A stretch of DNA of 7,755 nucleotides from assembly GCA_964569015.1 (NCBI GenBank), contig CAZMSN010000072.1:1-7755 (forward strand). Reading direction: 5' to 3'. This stretch comes from CAYQEC01 sp964569015 (lineage in GTDB: Bacteria; Actinomycetota; Acidimicrobiia; Spongiisociales; UBA5794). Both the position numbers and the translations under genes were made by a program. The notes below the pieces were generated by a model that saw only the letters and a program-made list of their open reading frames with translations, did no database searches and was not told the DNA's origin. Each line of letters begins with the position of its first letter. Position 1 is the first letter of the stretch. Shown here piece by piece: positions 1-6,089 of this stretch.

Positions 1-119
1 GGGTGCTGGTCGCCTCCCGATTCGCCACCACCCGGCTGACCGCCGGGGGTCTCAAGAAAGTGGTCGCCATCATCCTGTGGGTGATTGCCGTCAAGATGAT
101 CTGGGATGTGCTGACGTGA
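1..119 (+). CDS. TauE/SafE-family membrane permease, C-terminal end (partial)
   Basis: The frame is open from the window edge to the TGA at 117-119, and 38 residues are visible. They consist of a short basic/polar stretch (ATTRLTAGGLKK) followed by one hydrophobic segment (VVAIILWVIAVKMIW) ending close to the C-terminus. A basic loop before a final helix with a very short tail is the usual ending of TauE/SafE (sulfite exporter-like, DUF81) permeases, which are inner-membrane proteins moving small, often sulfur-containing, anions. The substrate cannot be judged from this fragment. The stop overlaps the GTG start of the broken cation-efflux gene downstream (GTGA), so the two were probably co-transcribed. 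The family call rests on the tail alone. Another polytopic membrane protein is possible. Confidence 0.55.
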   Translation, partial: VLVASRFATTRLTAGGLKKVVAIILWVIAVKMIWDVLT

Positions 120-336
120 CCGGCACACCATTCCGCCGCTCCCCTGCCGATGTCGGGACACCCGCCTCGGCGCAGCCCGCCGTTGCAGACCGTCGGGTCC
201 GAAACGGTCGCCTCCTCGGGTGGGTGCTCGCCCTCAATGCTCCGGGCTGATGGTGGCCGAGATCATCGGCGGGATCGTATTCGGGTCGCTGGCGTTGTTG
301 GCCGATGCCGCCCACATGGTCTCCGACGTCACCGGC
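116..336 (+). pseudogene. Broken cation diffusion facilitator (CDF) efflux gene, N-terminal remnant
   Basis: The frame starts at GTG 116, which overlaps the upstream stop, and gives a basic, disordered N-terminus leading into GRLLGWVLALNA. It then hits TGA about 42 codons in. The continuing homology is in another frame: LMVAEIIGGIVFGSLALLAD followed by AAHMVSDV. This is the first-helix region of CDF transporters, including the conserved LADAAHM..D metal-site helix. CDF proteins are inner-membrane antiporters that export Zn, Cd, Co or similar divalent metals, usually of about 300 residues. Here a frameshift lies near 235-245, and CDF similarity stops around VSDVTG (about 336). The shifted frame stays open to 531 with unrelated sequence that runs into the tail of araA on the other strand. 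Most of the transporter is missing, so no function is expected. Confidence 0.7.
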
Positions 337-460
337 CGAACCGACGAGGACGACCTGCTCATGGTCAAGGTTGCAGCCCGCATCGGTGCCAGCATCCGGG
401 AATGTCGTCTATCGGCGGTCCCAGCCACCCCAAACGATTGCACGCCCCGGCGAGCAGCCG

Positions 461-1966
461 CTATCCGAACGTCGCACCATTCAGGCGGAGATCGCGTTCG
501 AACGATTCGAGCGATGTGCCCGCGTCGATGACCAGCAACTCCACACCGGTCATCCGGGCAAGATCCCTGATGATCCGAGTCGAGAGTTGCGTCGTCATCG
601 CGGAGTGGTGAGACGCACCTGCCGCAAGCCACGCAGCCGCCGCGGTACGGAAGTCCGGTATCGAACGCCACACGGCATGGCCGACCGGCAACCTCGGCAT
701 CGGCTCCGGCAGTGGAACGTTCTCGACTTCGGCCGCGACCAGCCGGAACCGGTCACGCATGTCGCTCAACGCCAGAAGCAAAGCAGGACCCGGATCCGCG
801 GTGAACACCAGCCGAACAGGGTCGTCCCTTCCACCGATACCGAGTGGGTGGATCTCGAGACTCGGCCGTGTGGTCGTCAGCGAAGGGCTGACCTCCAACA
901 TGTGTGCTCCGAGGGTCAGCTCATTCCCGGGAACCATGTGGTACGTGTAGTCCTCCATCAGGCTCGCGCCCCCCGGGCGACCGGCCCCCATGACAGCAGC
1001 GAGCCTCACGAGGATCGCTATCTTCCAGTCCCCCTCTGCTCCGAATCCGTACCCGTCGGCCATCAGACGCTGTACGGCGAGTCCGGGAAGCTGGCGAAGC
1101 GTTCCCAGATCCTCGAAGGTGGTGGTGAAGGCGGTGAAGCCTCCGTCCTCGAGGAAGTGTCGGAGACCCACCTCGATCGCCGCCCCATACCGCAGCGCAT
1201 CATGCCGCTCGCGACCGGGGAGCAGCTCTTGGGCAACGTCGTACAGGTCGAGGTACTCGTCGACCAGGCCGTCGACTTCTCCGTCGGAGGCGGCGTGAAC
1301 ACACTCGGCGAGGTCCATCACACCCCATGTGTTGACCTGAGTCCCGAAGACAGCTTCGGCCTCCGTCTTGTCACCCTCAGTGACAGCGACATACCGCATG
1401 TTGTCGCCGAACCTCGCGACCTTCATGTCGCGAGCGGCCGCACGGCCAGCCGCAGCTCGGCACCAGTCACCGATGCGCTCGGTCACAGCATGGTCCGACG
1501 CATGGCCGACCACCGTTGCACGAGGTACGGCAAGCCTCGTCTCGATGTAGCCGAATTCCCGATCGCCATGGGCGGCCTGATTGAGATTCATGAAGTCGAA
1601 GTCGATCGTCGACCACGGCAACTCGACGTTCGCCTGCGTGTGCAGGTGAAGCAACGGCTTTGTGAGGGCAGTCAGCCCGGCTATCCACATCTTGGCGGGG
1701 CTGAACGTGTGCATCCACGTGATGACACCGATCACCTCTGGACGCGCGTTCGCGTCGAGCATCGTCCGGTGGATGGAATCCCTCGAGGTGACCACCGGCT
1801 TCCACACAATGGTGCATGGGACATCCCCGGACGCCTGCAACAGGCCGACAACGTCCTGAGACTGCGCGGCGACCTGTGCAAGCACCTCATCGCCGTACAG
1901 CGTCTGGCTCCCGGTCAGGAACCAGATCTCGAGAGGCTGGAGATCTTCAACGATGCTTCGACTCAT
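461..1966 (-). CDS. araA: L-arabinose isomerase
   Basis: This enzyme interconverts L-arabinose and L-ribulose, the first step of L-arabinose catabolism, in the cytoplasm using a divalent metal such as Mn2+. The protein has 501 residues, matching the family length of about 500. Visible hallmarks are WFLTGSQTLYG near residues 15-25, the WMHTFSPAKMWI block at 84-95, GFGAEGDWK with catalytic Glu311, MEDYTYH with Glu338, LGAHMLEV with metal-ligand His355, and the C-terminal GASHHS with His453/His454. The ATG at 1966 overlaps the araD stop (ATGA). An AAGGGGG ribosome site lies six bases upstream inside the araD end, so translation is probably coupled. It is the last gene of araB-araD-araA. The stop is TAG, and I see no convincing terminator after it. 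All expected catalytic residues are present. Confidence 0.97.
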   Translation of the reverse strand: MSRSIVEDLQPLEIWFLTGSQTLYGDEVLAQVAAQSQDVVGLLQASGDVPCTIVWKPVVTSRDSIHRTMLDANARPEVIGVITWMHTFSPAKMWIAGLTALTKPLLHLHTQANVELPWSTIDFDFMNLNQAAHGDREFGYIETRLAVPRATVVGHASDHAVTERIGDWCRAAAGRAAARDMKVARFGDNMRYVAVTEGDKTEAEAVFGTQVNTWGVMDLAECVHAASDGEVDGLVDEYLDLYDVAQELLPGRERHDALRYGAAIEVGLRHFLEDGGFTAFTTTFEDLGTLRQLPGLAVQRLMADGYGFGAEGDWKIAILVRLAAVMGAGRPGGASLMEDYTYHMVPGNELTLGAHMLEVSPSLTTTRPSLEIHPLGIGGRDDPVRLVFTADPGPALLLALSDMRDRFRLVAAEVENVPLPEPMPRLPVGHAVWRSIPDFRTAAAAWLAAGASHHSAMTTQLSTRIIRDLARMTGVELLVIDAGTSLESFERDLRLNGATFG

Positions 1967-2673
1967 GGACGACCCCCTTGTGAATCTTGTCCGTAGATGT
2001 GCTGGTAGCGGTCGAACAGGGCGTCCACACTGTCCTGAGGTATCTCCACCGGCGTCCCGAGCTGGAACGCCAGGTGCACCGTGCGCGCGACATCCTCACA
2101 CATGACCGCAGCCTTGACCGCGTCGGCCGCACTGGGGCCGATCGTGAATACGCCGTGGTTCGCCATCAACACCGCGCGCGAGCGATGTCCAGCCAGCGTC
2201 TCAACGATGCCTCGACCGATCGAATCGTCGCCGATGGTCGCAAACGGCCCGACTGGGATTTCACCACCGAATTCGTCAGCCATCGCAGTGATAACGCACG
2301 GAATCGGCTGGCGCCGCGCCGCCCACGCCGTCGCGTAGGGAGAGTGCGTATGGACGACACCGCCCACCTCAGGCATCTCTCGAAGGACGTAGGCATGCGC
2401 AGCCGTATCTGAAGACGGATGCTTGTCGCTGCCCGCCGACCCGGGAACAACGGACCCAGACCGGTCACACAGCACCATCGTGTCGGCCGTCAGATCCTCG
2501 TAGCGAACGCCCGACGGTTTGATGACGAACATGTCGGTGCCGGGTACCCGGGCGCTGACGTTGCCAGAAGTCCAGACGACGAGACCGTTGCGCGGGAGTT
2601 CGGCATGAAGCGCCGCGACTTCCTCCCGGGTGGCATCCACCGCCCGAGCGATCTCTTGGGTCGGATCCGTCAT
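1963..2673 (-). CDS. araD: L-ribulose-5-phosphate 4-epimerase
   Basis: A zinc-dependent class II aldolase-fold enzyme that converts L-ribulose 5-phosphate to D-xylulose 5-phosphate, the last step of the arabinose pathway before the pentose phosphate pathway. It has 236 residues, against about 231 in E. coli. Visible motifs are TSGNVSAR (residues 35-42) and KPSG (52-55) for phosphate binding, HPSSDT with Asp89, the zinc ligands in VVHTHS (His108, His110), MADEFGGEIP with Asp133, NHGVF with the third zinc ligand His173, and the C-terminal YQHIYGQ with Tyr227. The HIYGQ ending and Asp89 favour the epimerase over fuculose aldolases, and the operon context supports this. The ATG at 2673 overlaps the araB stop (ATGA), with GAGGAGG seven bases upstream. 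The end overlaps the araA start in the same way. Confidence 0.95.
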   Translation of the reverse strand: MTDPTQEIARAVDATREEVAALHAELPRNGLVVWTSGNVSARVPGTDMFVIKPSGVRYEDLTADTMVLCDRSGSVVPGSAGSDKHPSSDTAAHAYVLREMPEVGGVVHTHSPYATAWAARRQPIPCVITAMADEFGGEIPVGPFATIGDDSIGRGIVETLAGHRSRAVLMANHGVFTIGPSAADAVKAAVMCEDVARTVHLAFQLGTPVEIPQDSVDALFDRYQHIYGQDSQGGRP

Positions 2674-4343
2674 CCCAACGCCTCCTCTCGCCTCGCCTTG
2701 AGTCGCTTCATCACGTCGTTGCCTCCGCGGCCGAAGTAGTCATGGAGCAGCACATACTCCGCATACAGGTCGTCATAGGCGTCCGCCTCGCTCGCGTTCG
2801 GTTGGTACACGACGCTGTTCCGCTTCCCCATGGCCATGCCGGCACTTCGCACGCTGTCATACGCCCCTGCAGCAACGGCTGCGTGGATGGCCGAGCCGAG
2901 GGCGGGTCCCTGCGCCGATGCGATCGTCGCCACGGGAACGCGGAGAACATTCGCGTACAGCTGCATCAGAGCCTCGTTCTTGAGGAGTCCTCCTGCGACG
3001 ACGAACTCCTCCACCGGAACACCTGCGGCGGCGAAAGTCTCCACGATCTTGCGAGTTCCGAACGCGGTCGATTCGAGCAGCGCCCGGTACTCCTGCTCTG
3101 GCCGCGTGGCAAGGGTCTGACCAAGAATCACTCCGGAAAGGGACGTGTCGACCAGCACCGATCGATTGCCGTTCATCCAGTCGAGGGCAACAAGCCCGTG
3201 GGCGCCGACCGGTTCGGCGAAGCCGAGGTTCGTCAGATGCTGATGGATCGAAACCCCTGCGGAGGCGGCTTCAGCGGAGTACTGACCGGGGACGTGGTTC
3301 TCGACATACCAGGCGAAGATGTCACCAACACCCGACTGACCCGCCTCATACCCATAGAGCCCGTCGATGATTCCCCCGTCCACGACCCCACACATCCCTG
3401 GCACGTTCACCAATGCGTCGTGGTTCACGATGTGGCACGTCGACGTGCCCATGATGGCGACCATCTGTCCAGGCTCCACCGCACGGGCAGCGGGCGCGGT
3501 CACGTGCGCGTCGACGTTTCCCACAGCCACGGCGATTCCCTCCGGCAGGCCGGTCCATTCTGCGGCGGTCCGAGTCAGGCGGCCCGCCGGCGCCCCAAGC
3601 TTCCCGATACGGCGACTCAGCTTCACCGCGCTGAACCCCTCGAAACCCGGGTCGAGTGCGGCCTCGAACTGCGCATTCGGGTATTCGCCGCCCTGATAGA
3701 TGGCCTTGTAACCGGCGGTACACGCATTCGGGACGTATTCGCCGCAGAGTTGCCAGACGATCCAGTCGGCAGCTTCGGTCCAGCAGTCCATCGCGGCGTA
3801 CACCTCAGGATCTTCAACGAGTACCTGGAGGGCTTTTGCGTACTGCCACTCGCTCGAGATGAAGCCCCCATATCGCGGCAACCACGACTCACCACGATCC
3901 CGAGCGAGGGCGTTGATGCGGTCGGCCTGCTTCTGGGCCGCGTGATGCTTCCAGAGCTTGACGTAGGCGTGAGGCCGATCGCGGAACTCCGGCGTTTCGC
4001 AGAGCGGCGTGCCGTCTCGAAGCACCGGCAACGGCGTCGACGCGGTGAAGTCCGTCGCGATGCCGATCACCGCACCCGGATCGATGCCGGCGTCGCGCAC
4101 AGCGGCAGGAACCGCATGTTTGAGTACGCCCCGGTAATCCTCCGGCACCTGGAGCGCCCACTCGGGAGGAAGCTCAGCTCCAGACGCAGCGAGCCGCCGA
4201 TCCATGACGCCGTGCGGATACTCATACACCGCCGTGCCTACCTCGGTGCCGTCGGCGACGTCGACAACGAGCGCACGGCCGGACAAGGTTCCGAAGTCGA
4301 CGCCAATCACATAGCGCAGGACGCGATCGTTCGGCTCAGCCAT
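2670..4343 (-). CDS. araB: Ribulokinase (FGGY family)
   Basis: This kinase phosphorylates L-ribulose to L-ribulose 5-phosphate with ATP in the cytoplasm. It has 557 residues, within the normal range (E. coli AraB is about 566). The N-terminal FGGY domain opens with IGVDFGTLSGRA (residues 13-24), the phosphate-binding loop. The ribulokinase-type block AYVKLWKHHAAQ lies at 126-136. GNVDAH at 276-281 carries the likely catalytic Asp279, and MGTSTCH spans 298-304. The C-terminal FGGY domain shows VVAGGLLKN (448-456) and SAQGPALGSAIHAAV (476-490). The ATG at 4343 is chosen because GGAGGAG lies just upstream. It is the first gene of araB-araD-araA. A 90-base gap separates it from the small membrane-protein gene upstream, so that gene may share its transcript. 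No intact DNA-binding regulator lies next to the operon. Confidence 0.96.
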   Translation of the reverse strand: MAEPNDRVLRYVIGVDFGTLSGRALVVDVADGTEVGTAVYEYPHGVMDRRLAASGAELPPEWALQVPEDYRGVLKHAVPAAVRDAGIDPGAVIGIATDFTASTPLPVLRDGTPLCETPEFRDRPHAYVKLWKHHAAQKQADRINALARDRGESWLPRYGGFISSEWQYAKALQVLVEDPEVYAAMDCWTEAADWIVWQLCGEYVPNACTAGYKAIYQGGEYPNAQFEAALDPGFEGFSAVKLSRRIGKLGAPAGRLTRTAAEWTGLPEGIAVAVGNVDAHVTAPAARAVEPGQMVAIMGTSTCHIVNHDALVNVPGMCGVVDGGIIDGLYGYEAGQSGVGDIFAWYVENHVPGQYSAEAASAGVSIHQHLTNLGFAEPVGAHGLVALDWMNGNRSVLVDTSLSGVILGQTLATRPEQEYRALLESTAFGTRKIVETFAAAGVPVEEFVVAGGLLKNEALMQLYANVLRVPVATIASAQGPALGSAIHAAVAAGAYDSVRSAGMAMGKRNSVVYQPNASEADAYDDLYAEYVLLHDYFGRGGNDVMKRLKARREEALG

Positions 4344-4433
4344 TGCTCCTCCGACTCACACAGTGACGTACGCGTCCCGATCCGACGGTGGGCGCAGCAA
4401 CCGGGATTCGGAACGCACGGCCGGCGAAGGAGC

Positions 4434-4622
4434 TCATCGGCGCCGCCCCATCACCGTTCGTTGCAGGAGCACGAAGATAAACAGAATCCCCCCGGTGATG
4501 ATCGTTGTGGTTTCGGGCCGAATCCCTCCGTCCCTGGTGATGCGGACGATCATCATCCCCAGGACGAGGGCCACCACCGGCCGGCGGCTGACGATCTCGT
4601 TGATGTGGGTGTGCAGATCCAC
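4434..4622 (-). CDS. Small membrane protein, unidentified (62 aa)
   Basis: I do not recognise a family. From GTG 4622 the product has 62 residues. A short polar start (DLHTHINEIVSRR) leads into a hydrophobic stretch (PVVALVLGMMIV), then a polar turn (RITRDGGIRPETT), then a stronger hydrophobic segment (TIITGGILFIFVLL) and a basic tail (MGRRR). It is probably a small membrane protein with one or two membrane segments. I chose GTG 4622 over the upstream ATG at 4655 because GGAGAGGAG (4631-4639) sits eight bases before it. That ribosome site lies in the last codons of the preceding reading frame, so the two are probably coupled. The gene points the same way as araB, 90 bases ahead of it. A holin-like or transporter-accessory role is conceivable but unsupported. 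Confidence 0.6.
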   Translation of the reverse strand: MDLHTHINEIVSRRPVVALVLGMMIVRITRDGGIRPETTTIITGGILFIFVLLQRTVMGRRR

Positions 4623-4627
4623 TGCCG

Positions 4628-4780
4628 TCACTCCTCTCCAATCACGACCCGGCACTCGGTCCCCATGACGCTAGCGAGGCCCGCATCGGCAGGAGCCGCC
4701 GACCGCTCACGATCCGGAGCCCGCAGGCCGGCACCGAAATGGACGGTGGGGACCTCCCAACGCCCCTTCCATCCGAACAC
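4628..4780 (-). CDS. Unidentified short reading frame, possibly the 3' end of a truncated gene
   Basis: The reading frame ends at TGA 4628-4630, directly beside the ribosome site of the small membrane-protein gene. From the in-frame GTG at 4780 it gives 50 residues. The coding-like sequence extends further upstream (IRVTEDHGEVFGWKGRW) to an in-frame stop at 4820-4822, with no ATG or GTG earlier. The residue mix (GEVFGWKGRWEVP, then MGTECRVVIGEE at the end) looks like genuine protein: G/E-rich turns between beta-like strands. I cannot assign a family. Either it is a short gene using GTG 4780, with a GAGGA about ten bases upstream, or, more likely, it is the surviving C-terminus of a longer gene cut off where the tRNA-like fragment now begins. 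The tight spacing to the next gene supports translation. Confidence 0.4.
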   Translation of the reverse strand: MFGWKGRWEVPTVHFGAGLRAPDRERSAAPADAGLASVMGTECRVVIGEE

Positions 4781-4827
4781 CTCACCGTGATCCTCAGTGA
4801 CCCGGATACCCGGACGGGTTCACTTTG

Positions 4828-4870
4828 CAGCGGGGGCAGGATTTGAACCCGCGACCGTTGGGTTATGAGC
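4828..4870 (-). other. 3' half of an initiator tRNA-Met gene (probable attachment-site scar)
   Basis: Read on the minus strand, the block opens with the anticodon loop CTCATAA (CAT anticodon at 4865-4867). It continues through CCC and the variable-region GGTCG, a T arm with stem GCGGG, loop TTCAAAT and stem CCTGC, and acceptor strand CCCCGCT (4829-4835). This order and wording match the 3' half of bacterial tRNA-fMet. The 5' half is absent: no AGCGGGG or CGCGGGG acceptor strand or D arm lies at the right distance, and the five bases before the loop (TCCAG) do not pair with CCCAA. No encoded CCA follows (GCA instead). It is not a functional tRNA. Identity beginning in the anticodon loop is typical of sites used by tyrosine-recombinase elements, so I read it as one att end of an integrated element. 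No integrase is in the window. Confidence 0.7.
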
Positions 4871-4940
4871 TGGACCCGGTGTCGATCCAACCGAGCACGT
4901 TCTCCCGTACCGCGTCGGCGAGGCCGTGTAGCCCAGCCAG

Positions 4941-5402
4941 TCACTCTTTCAGAACTTCAGGTTCGACCAGTCCTCGGCGCAGAAACGCACGACAGAACTC
5001 GCGATCCTTGGATCTTCCGGCCACCGCCTTCGAGATCCAGAGATCGTGCAATTCGAGACACAGAGCAACGACACCGCTCGTCCCGGGCGACTCGTATCGC
5101 ACGAGCCGGTCCCGCCAGCCGTCGGGAAGGACCGCGGTCGTCTCCGAAACCCCTTGTGCGTAGATACCGAAGGTCTCGTGGAACATCGACGCTTCCCCGA
5201 TCGACCCGTCGATGAGATCGGCCTTCGCCGCGTCGGGATCATCGAACGCCGCGACGTCGATTTCGACGGACCGCAACGCTTCGGCGGGCAGTTCGCCGGC
5301 GACAGACCCGTGTGCTGCCTGGCTGCCGATCACGAGCAATTCGGAAACACCGAGGACGCCCGCCGCCGCCCAGATTGCATGGTCGAAATCCTGCTTGTTC
5401 AT
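4941..5402 (-). CDS. DUF6036-like nucleotidyltransferase (toxin-like), C-terminally shortened by a TGA
   Basis: This is a small nucleotidyltransferase-fold protein of the kind paired with helix-turn-helix antitoxins in AbiEii/DUF6036-type systems. Such enzymes are thought to transfer nucleotides to RNA or protein targets. The target here is unknown. It has 153 residues. LLVIGSQAAHG (residues 22-32) holds the GS nucleotide-binding motif, SVEIDV (45-50) has the acidic metal-binding pair Glu47/Asp49, and DLWISKAVAGRSKDREF (120-136) is the helix with conserved Lys and KD residues. The ATG at 5402 overlaps the upstream regulator stop (ATGA), with AAGGAGG ten bases before. After the TGA at 4941-4943 the same frame stays coding-like for 25 codons (for example VRENVLGWIDTG) to TAA 4863-4865. 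A CGA-to-TGA change, restoring EVLKERL, would explain this. It may be a mildly truncated protein or a decaying gene. Confidence 0.8.
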   Translation of the reverse strand: MNKQDFDHAIWAAAGVLGVSELLVIGSQAAHGSVAGELPAEALRSVEIDVAAFDDPDAAKADLIDGSIGEASMFHETFGIYAQGVSETTAVLPDGWRDRLVRYESPGTSGVVALCLELHDLWISKAVAGRSKDREFCRAFLRRGLVEPEVLKE

Positions 5403-5902
5403 CGGACCGCTTCCTCCTTGGCAAAATCGGAGTACACCCGGGCGCGTTCTCGCGCCGACAAGACCCCAGCGAATGGTGTCACCTGTCGCAGATCCCTGGC
5501 ATACATCCGCGGATCGACCAAAGCCACGGCAATGTGGTCGACCGGCTGTCGCAGAATCCGTTCCCACTCGTCGAACAGCGCAACCGCACCAGGATGCATC
5601 TCCCTCATCCGCTCCAGATTCCTGCGCGCCCGGGCGAGGGCCGCATCGGGTTCGCGACGCACCTTGTCGGCCACGGCTCGATGCAGAAACAGACTCCTTC
5701 GATCTTCCCTGGTCAGCGCAGGCACAAACGAGACCACAAGATCGCGGCCCAGCGAGCGCGCCAGACGCTCCACCGTACGCAATGTCGGGCTCGTCCTACC
5801 CGACTCGTAGGCGGCCACCGTAGGCTGAGAAGTGCCCGCTGCCTCGGCCAACTCAGCCTGAGTCACCTCCGCAGCTCGTCGCAGATCCTTCACCACGTTC
5901 AT
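5399..5902 (-). CDS. XRE-type helix-turn-helix regulator (antitoxin-like)
   Basis: The product has 167 residues. The N-terminal XRE/Cro helix-turn-helix spans about residues 4-55: TQAELAEAAGTSQPTVAAYE (14-33) includes the turn and recognition helix, followed by SGRTSPTLRTVERLARSLG. The C-terminal part, rich in charged helices, ends in ARDLRQVTPFAGVLSARER (135-153), which I know from regulators paired with nucleotidyltransferase partners in actinobacteria. Its probable role is to repress its own promoter and to restrain the downstream nucleotidyltransferase, whose start overlaps this stop. The start ATG 5902 is chosen because it lies exactly where transcription from the promoter should begin, implying a leaderless message. 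An alternative GTG two codons in would have AGGTGG six bases upstream. An upstream ATG at 5932 would put the promoter inside the gene. Confidence 0.85.
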   Translation of the reverse strand: MNVVKDLRRAAEVTQAELAEAAGTSQPTVAAYESGRTSPTLRTVERLARSLGRDLVVSFVPALTREDRRSLFLHRAVADKVRREPDAALARARRNLERMREMHPGAVALFDEWERILRQPVDHIAVALVDPRMYARDLRQVTPFAGVLSARERARVYSDFAKEEAVR

Positions 5903-5937
5903 CCACCTACTATATCTGATTAGATATACCATGCCAA
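5903..5937 (-). promoter_or_regulatory. Sigma-70-type promoter of the regulator/nucleotidyltransferase module, probably leaderless
   Basis: On the minus strand, the -35 element TTGGCA (5932-5937) is followed by a 17-base spacer (5915-5931) and the -10 element TATAGT (5909-5914). Six bases then separate the -10 from the ATG of the regulator, which places +1 on or next to the A of the start codon. Spacing and both hexamers are close to consensus, and the stretch is strikingly AT-rich for this window. Leaderless messages with this -10-to-ATG distance are common in actinobacteria. Confidence 0.75.
5911..5928. repeat. 18-bp inverted repeat, likely operator for the adjacent regulator
   Basis: Seven-base arms TATATCT and AGATATA are perfect reverse complements around a four-base centre (GATT). 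The repeat sits between the -35 and -10 elements and overlaps the -10 of the module promoter. An XRE dimer bound here would block RNA polymerase, so autorepression is the simplest reading. I saw no second copy elsewhere in this otherwise GC-rich window. Confidence 0.7.
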
Positions 5938-5966
5938 GCGCCGTGTGACGATCATCGTGCCGCCGG

Positions 5967-6089
5967 GAGGCCGATCGCATCCCCCTGCTGGAAGCGGCCC
6001 GCGCTGACGAGTTACTCGAGCGCGGCGGGAACACCGGCAAGGTGGTGCTGGTTACCGGAACCGACTCGCCCTCGCCGACCGGAGGATGA
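5967..6089 (+). pseudogene. C-terminal remnant of a quinone oxidoreductase-like (zinc-type dehydrogenase family) gene
   Basis: The frame is open from 5949 to TGA 6087-6089, with an in-frame stop at 5946-5948 and no start codon. From about 5967 it reads as a medium-chain dehydrogenase/quinone oxidoreductase tail: DRIPLLEAARADELLERG then NTGKVVLVTG, where the final helix followed by GKVVL is the family's usual ending. Only about 40 of some 320 residues remain. The preceding codons, up to the regulator's -35 box, do not look like the family, so the gene was cut at or near 5950-5965, right beside the toxin-antitoxin-like module. No activity is expected. The 191 bases that follow, up to 6280, hold no gene I can support. 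Confidence 0.6.

Noticed and set aside
449..461. Short hairpin (CGGC...GCCG) at the end of araA as a terminator.
   Set aside because: It has a four-base stem only, no T-tract, and it overlaps the stop codon, so it is too weak to call.
305..1996. Long open frame on the + strand (563 codons) opposite araA.
   Set aside because: It is an antisense shadow created by GC-rich codon bias. araA on the minus strand carries every catalytic motif, and the + translation is rich in Arg/Pro/Ser with no recognisable domain.
4344..4433. Promoter or operator between the small membrane-protein gene and araB.
   Set aside because: I found only a four-base inverted repeat (GACG/CGTC) and no convincing -10/-35 pair. 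The gene may simply be read from upstream.
2742..4790. Very long open frame on the + strand (682 codons) opposite araB.
   Set aside because: Same cause: araB is unmistakable on the minus strand. The + product is low-complexity Arg/His/Pro-rich and crosses the small gene and its neighbour as well.
4828..4904. A complete tRNA-Met gene.
   Set aside because: The minus-strand sequence ahead of the anticodon loop has no acceptor 5' strand, no D arm and no pairing anticodon stem, so only the 3' half is supported.
4642..4944. Minus-strand open frame containing SRVQILPPLQ.
   Set aside because: This peptide is the well-known false translation of tRNA T-arm sequence. The frame merely crosses the tRNA fragment and the unidentified short gene in the wrong frame.
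5903..5932. Alternative regulator start at ATG 5932 (MVYLIRYSRW extension).
   Set aside because: It would place the -10 element and the inverted repeat inside the gene, and no ribosome site precedes it.
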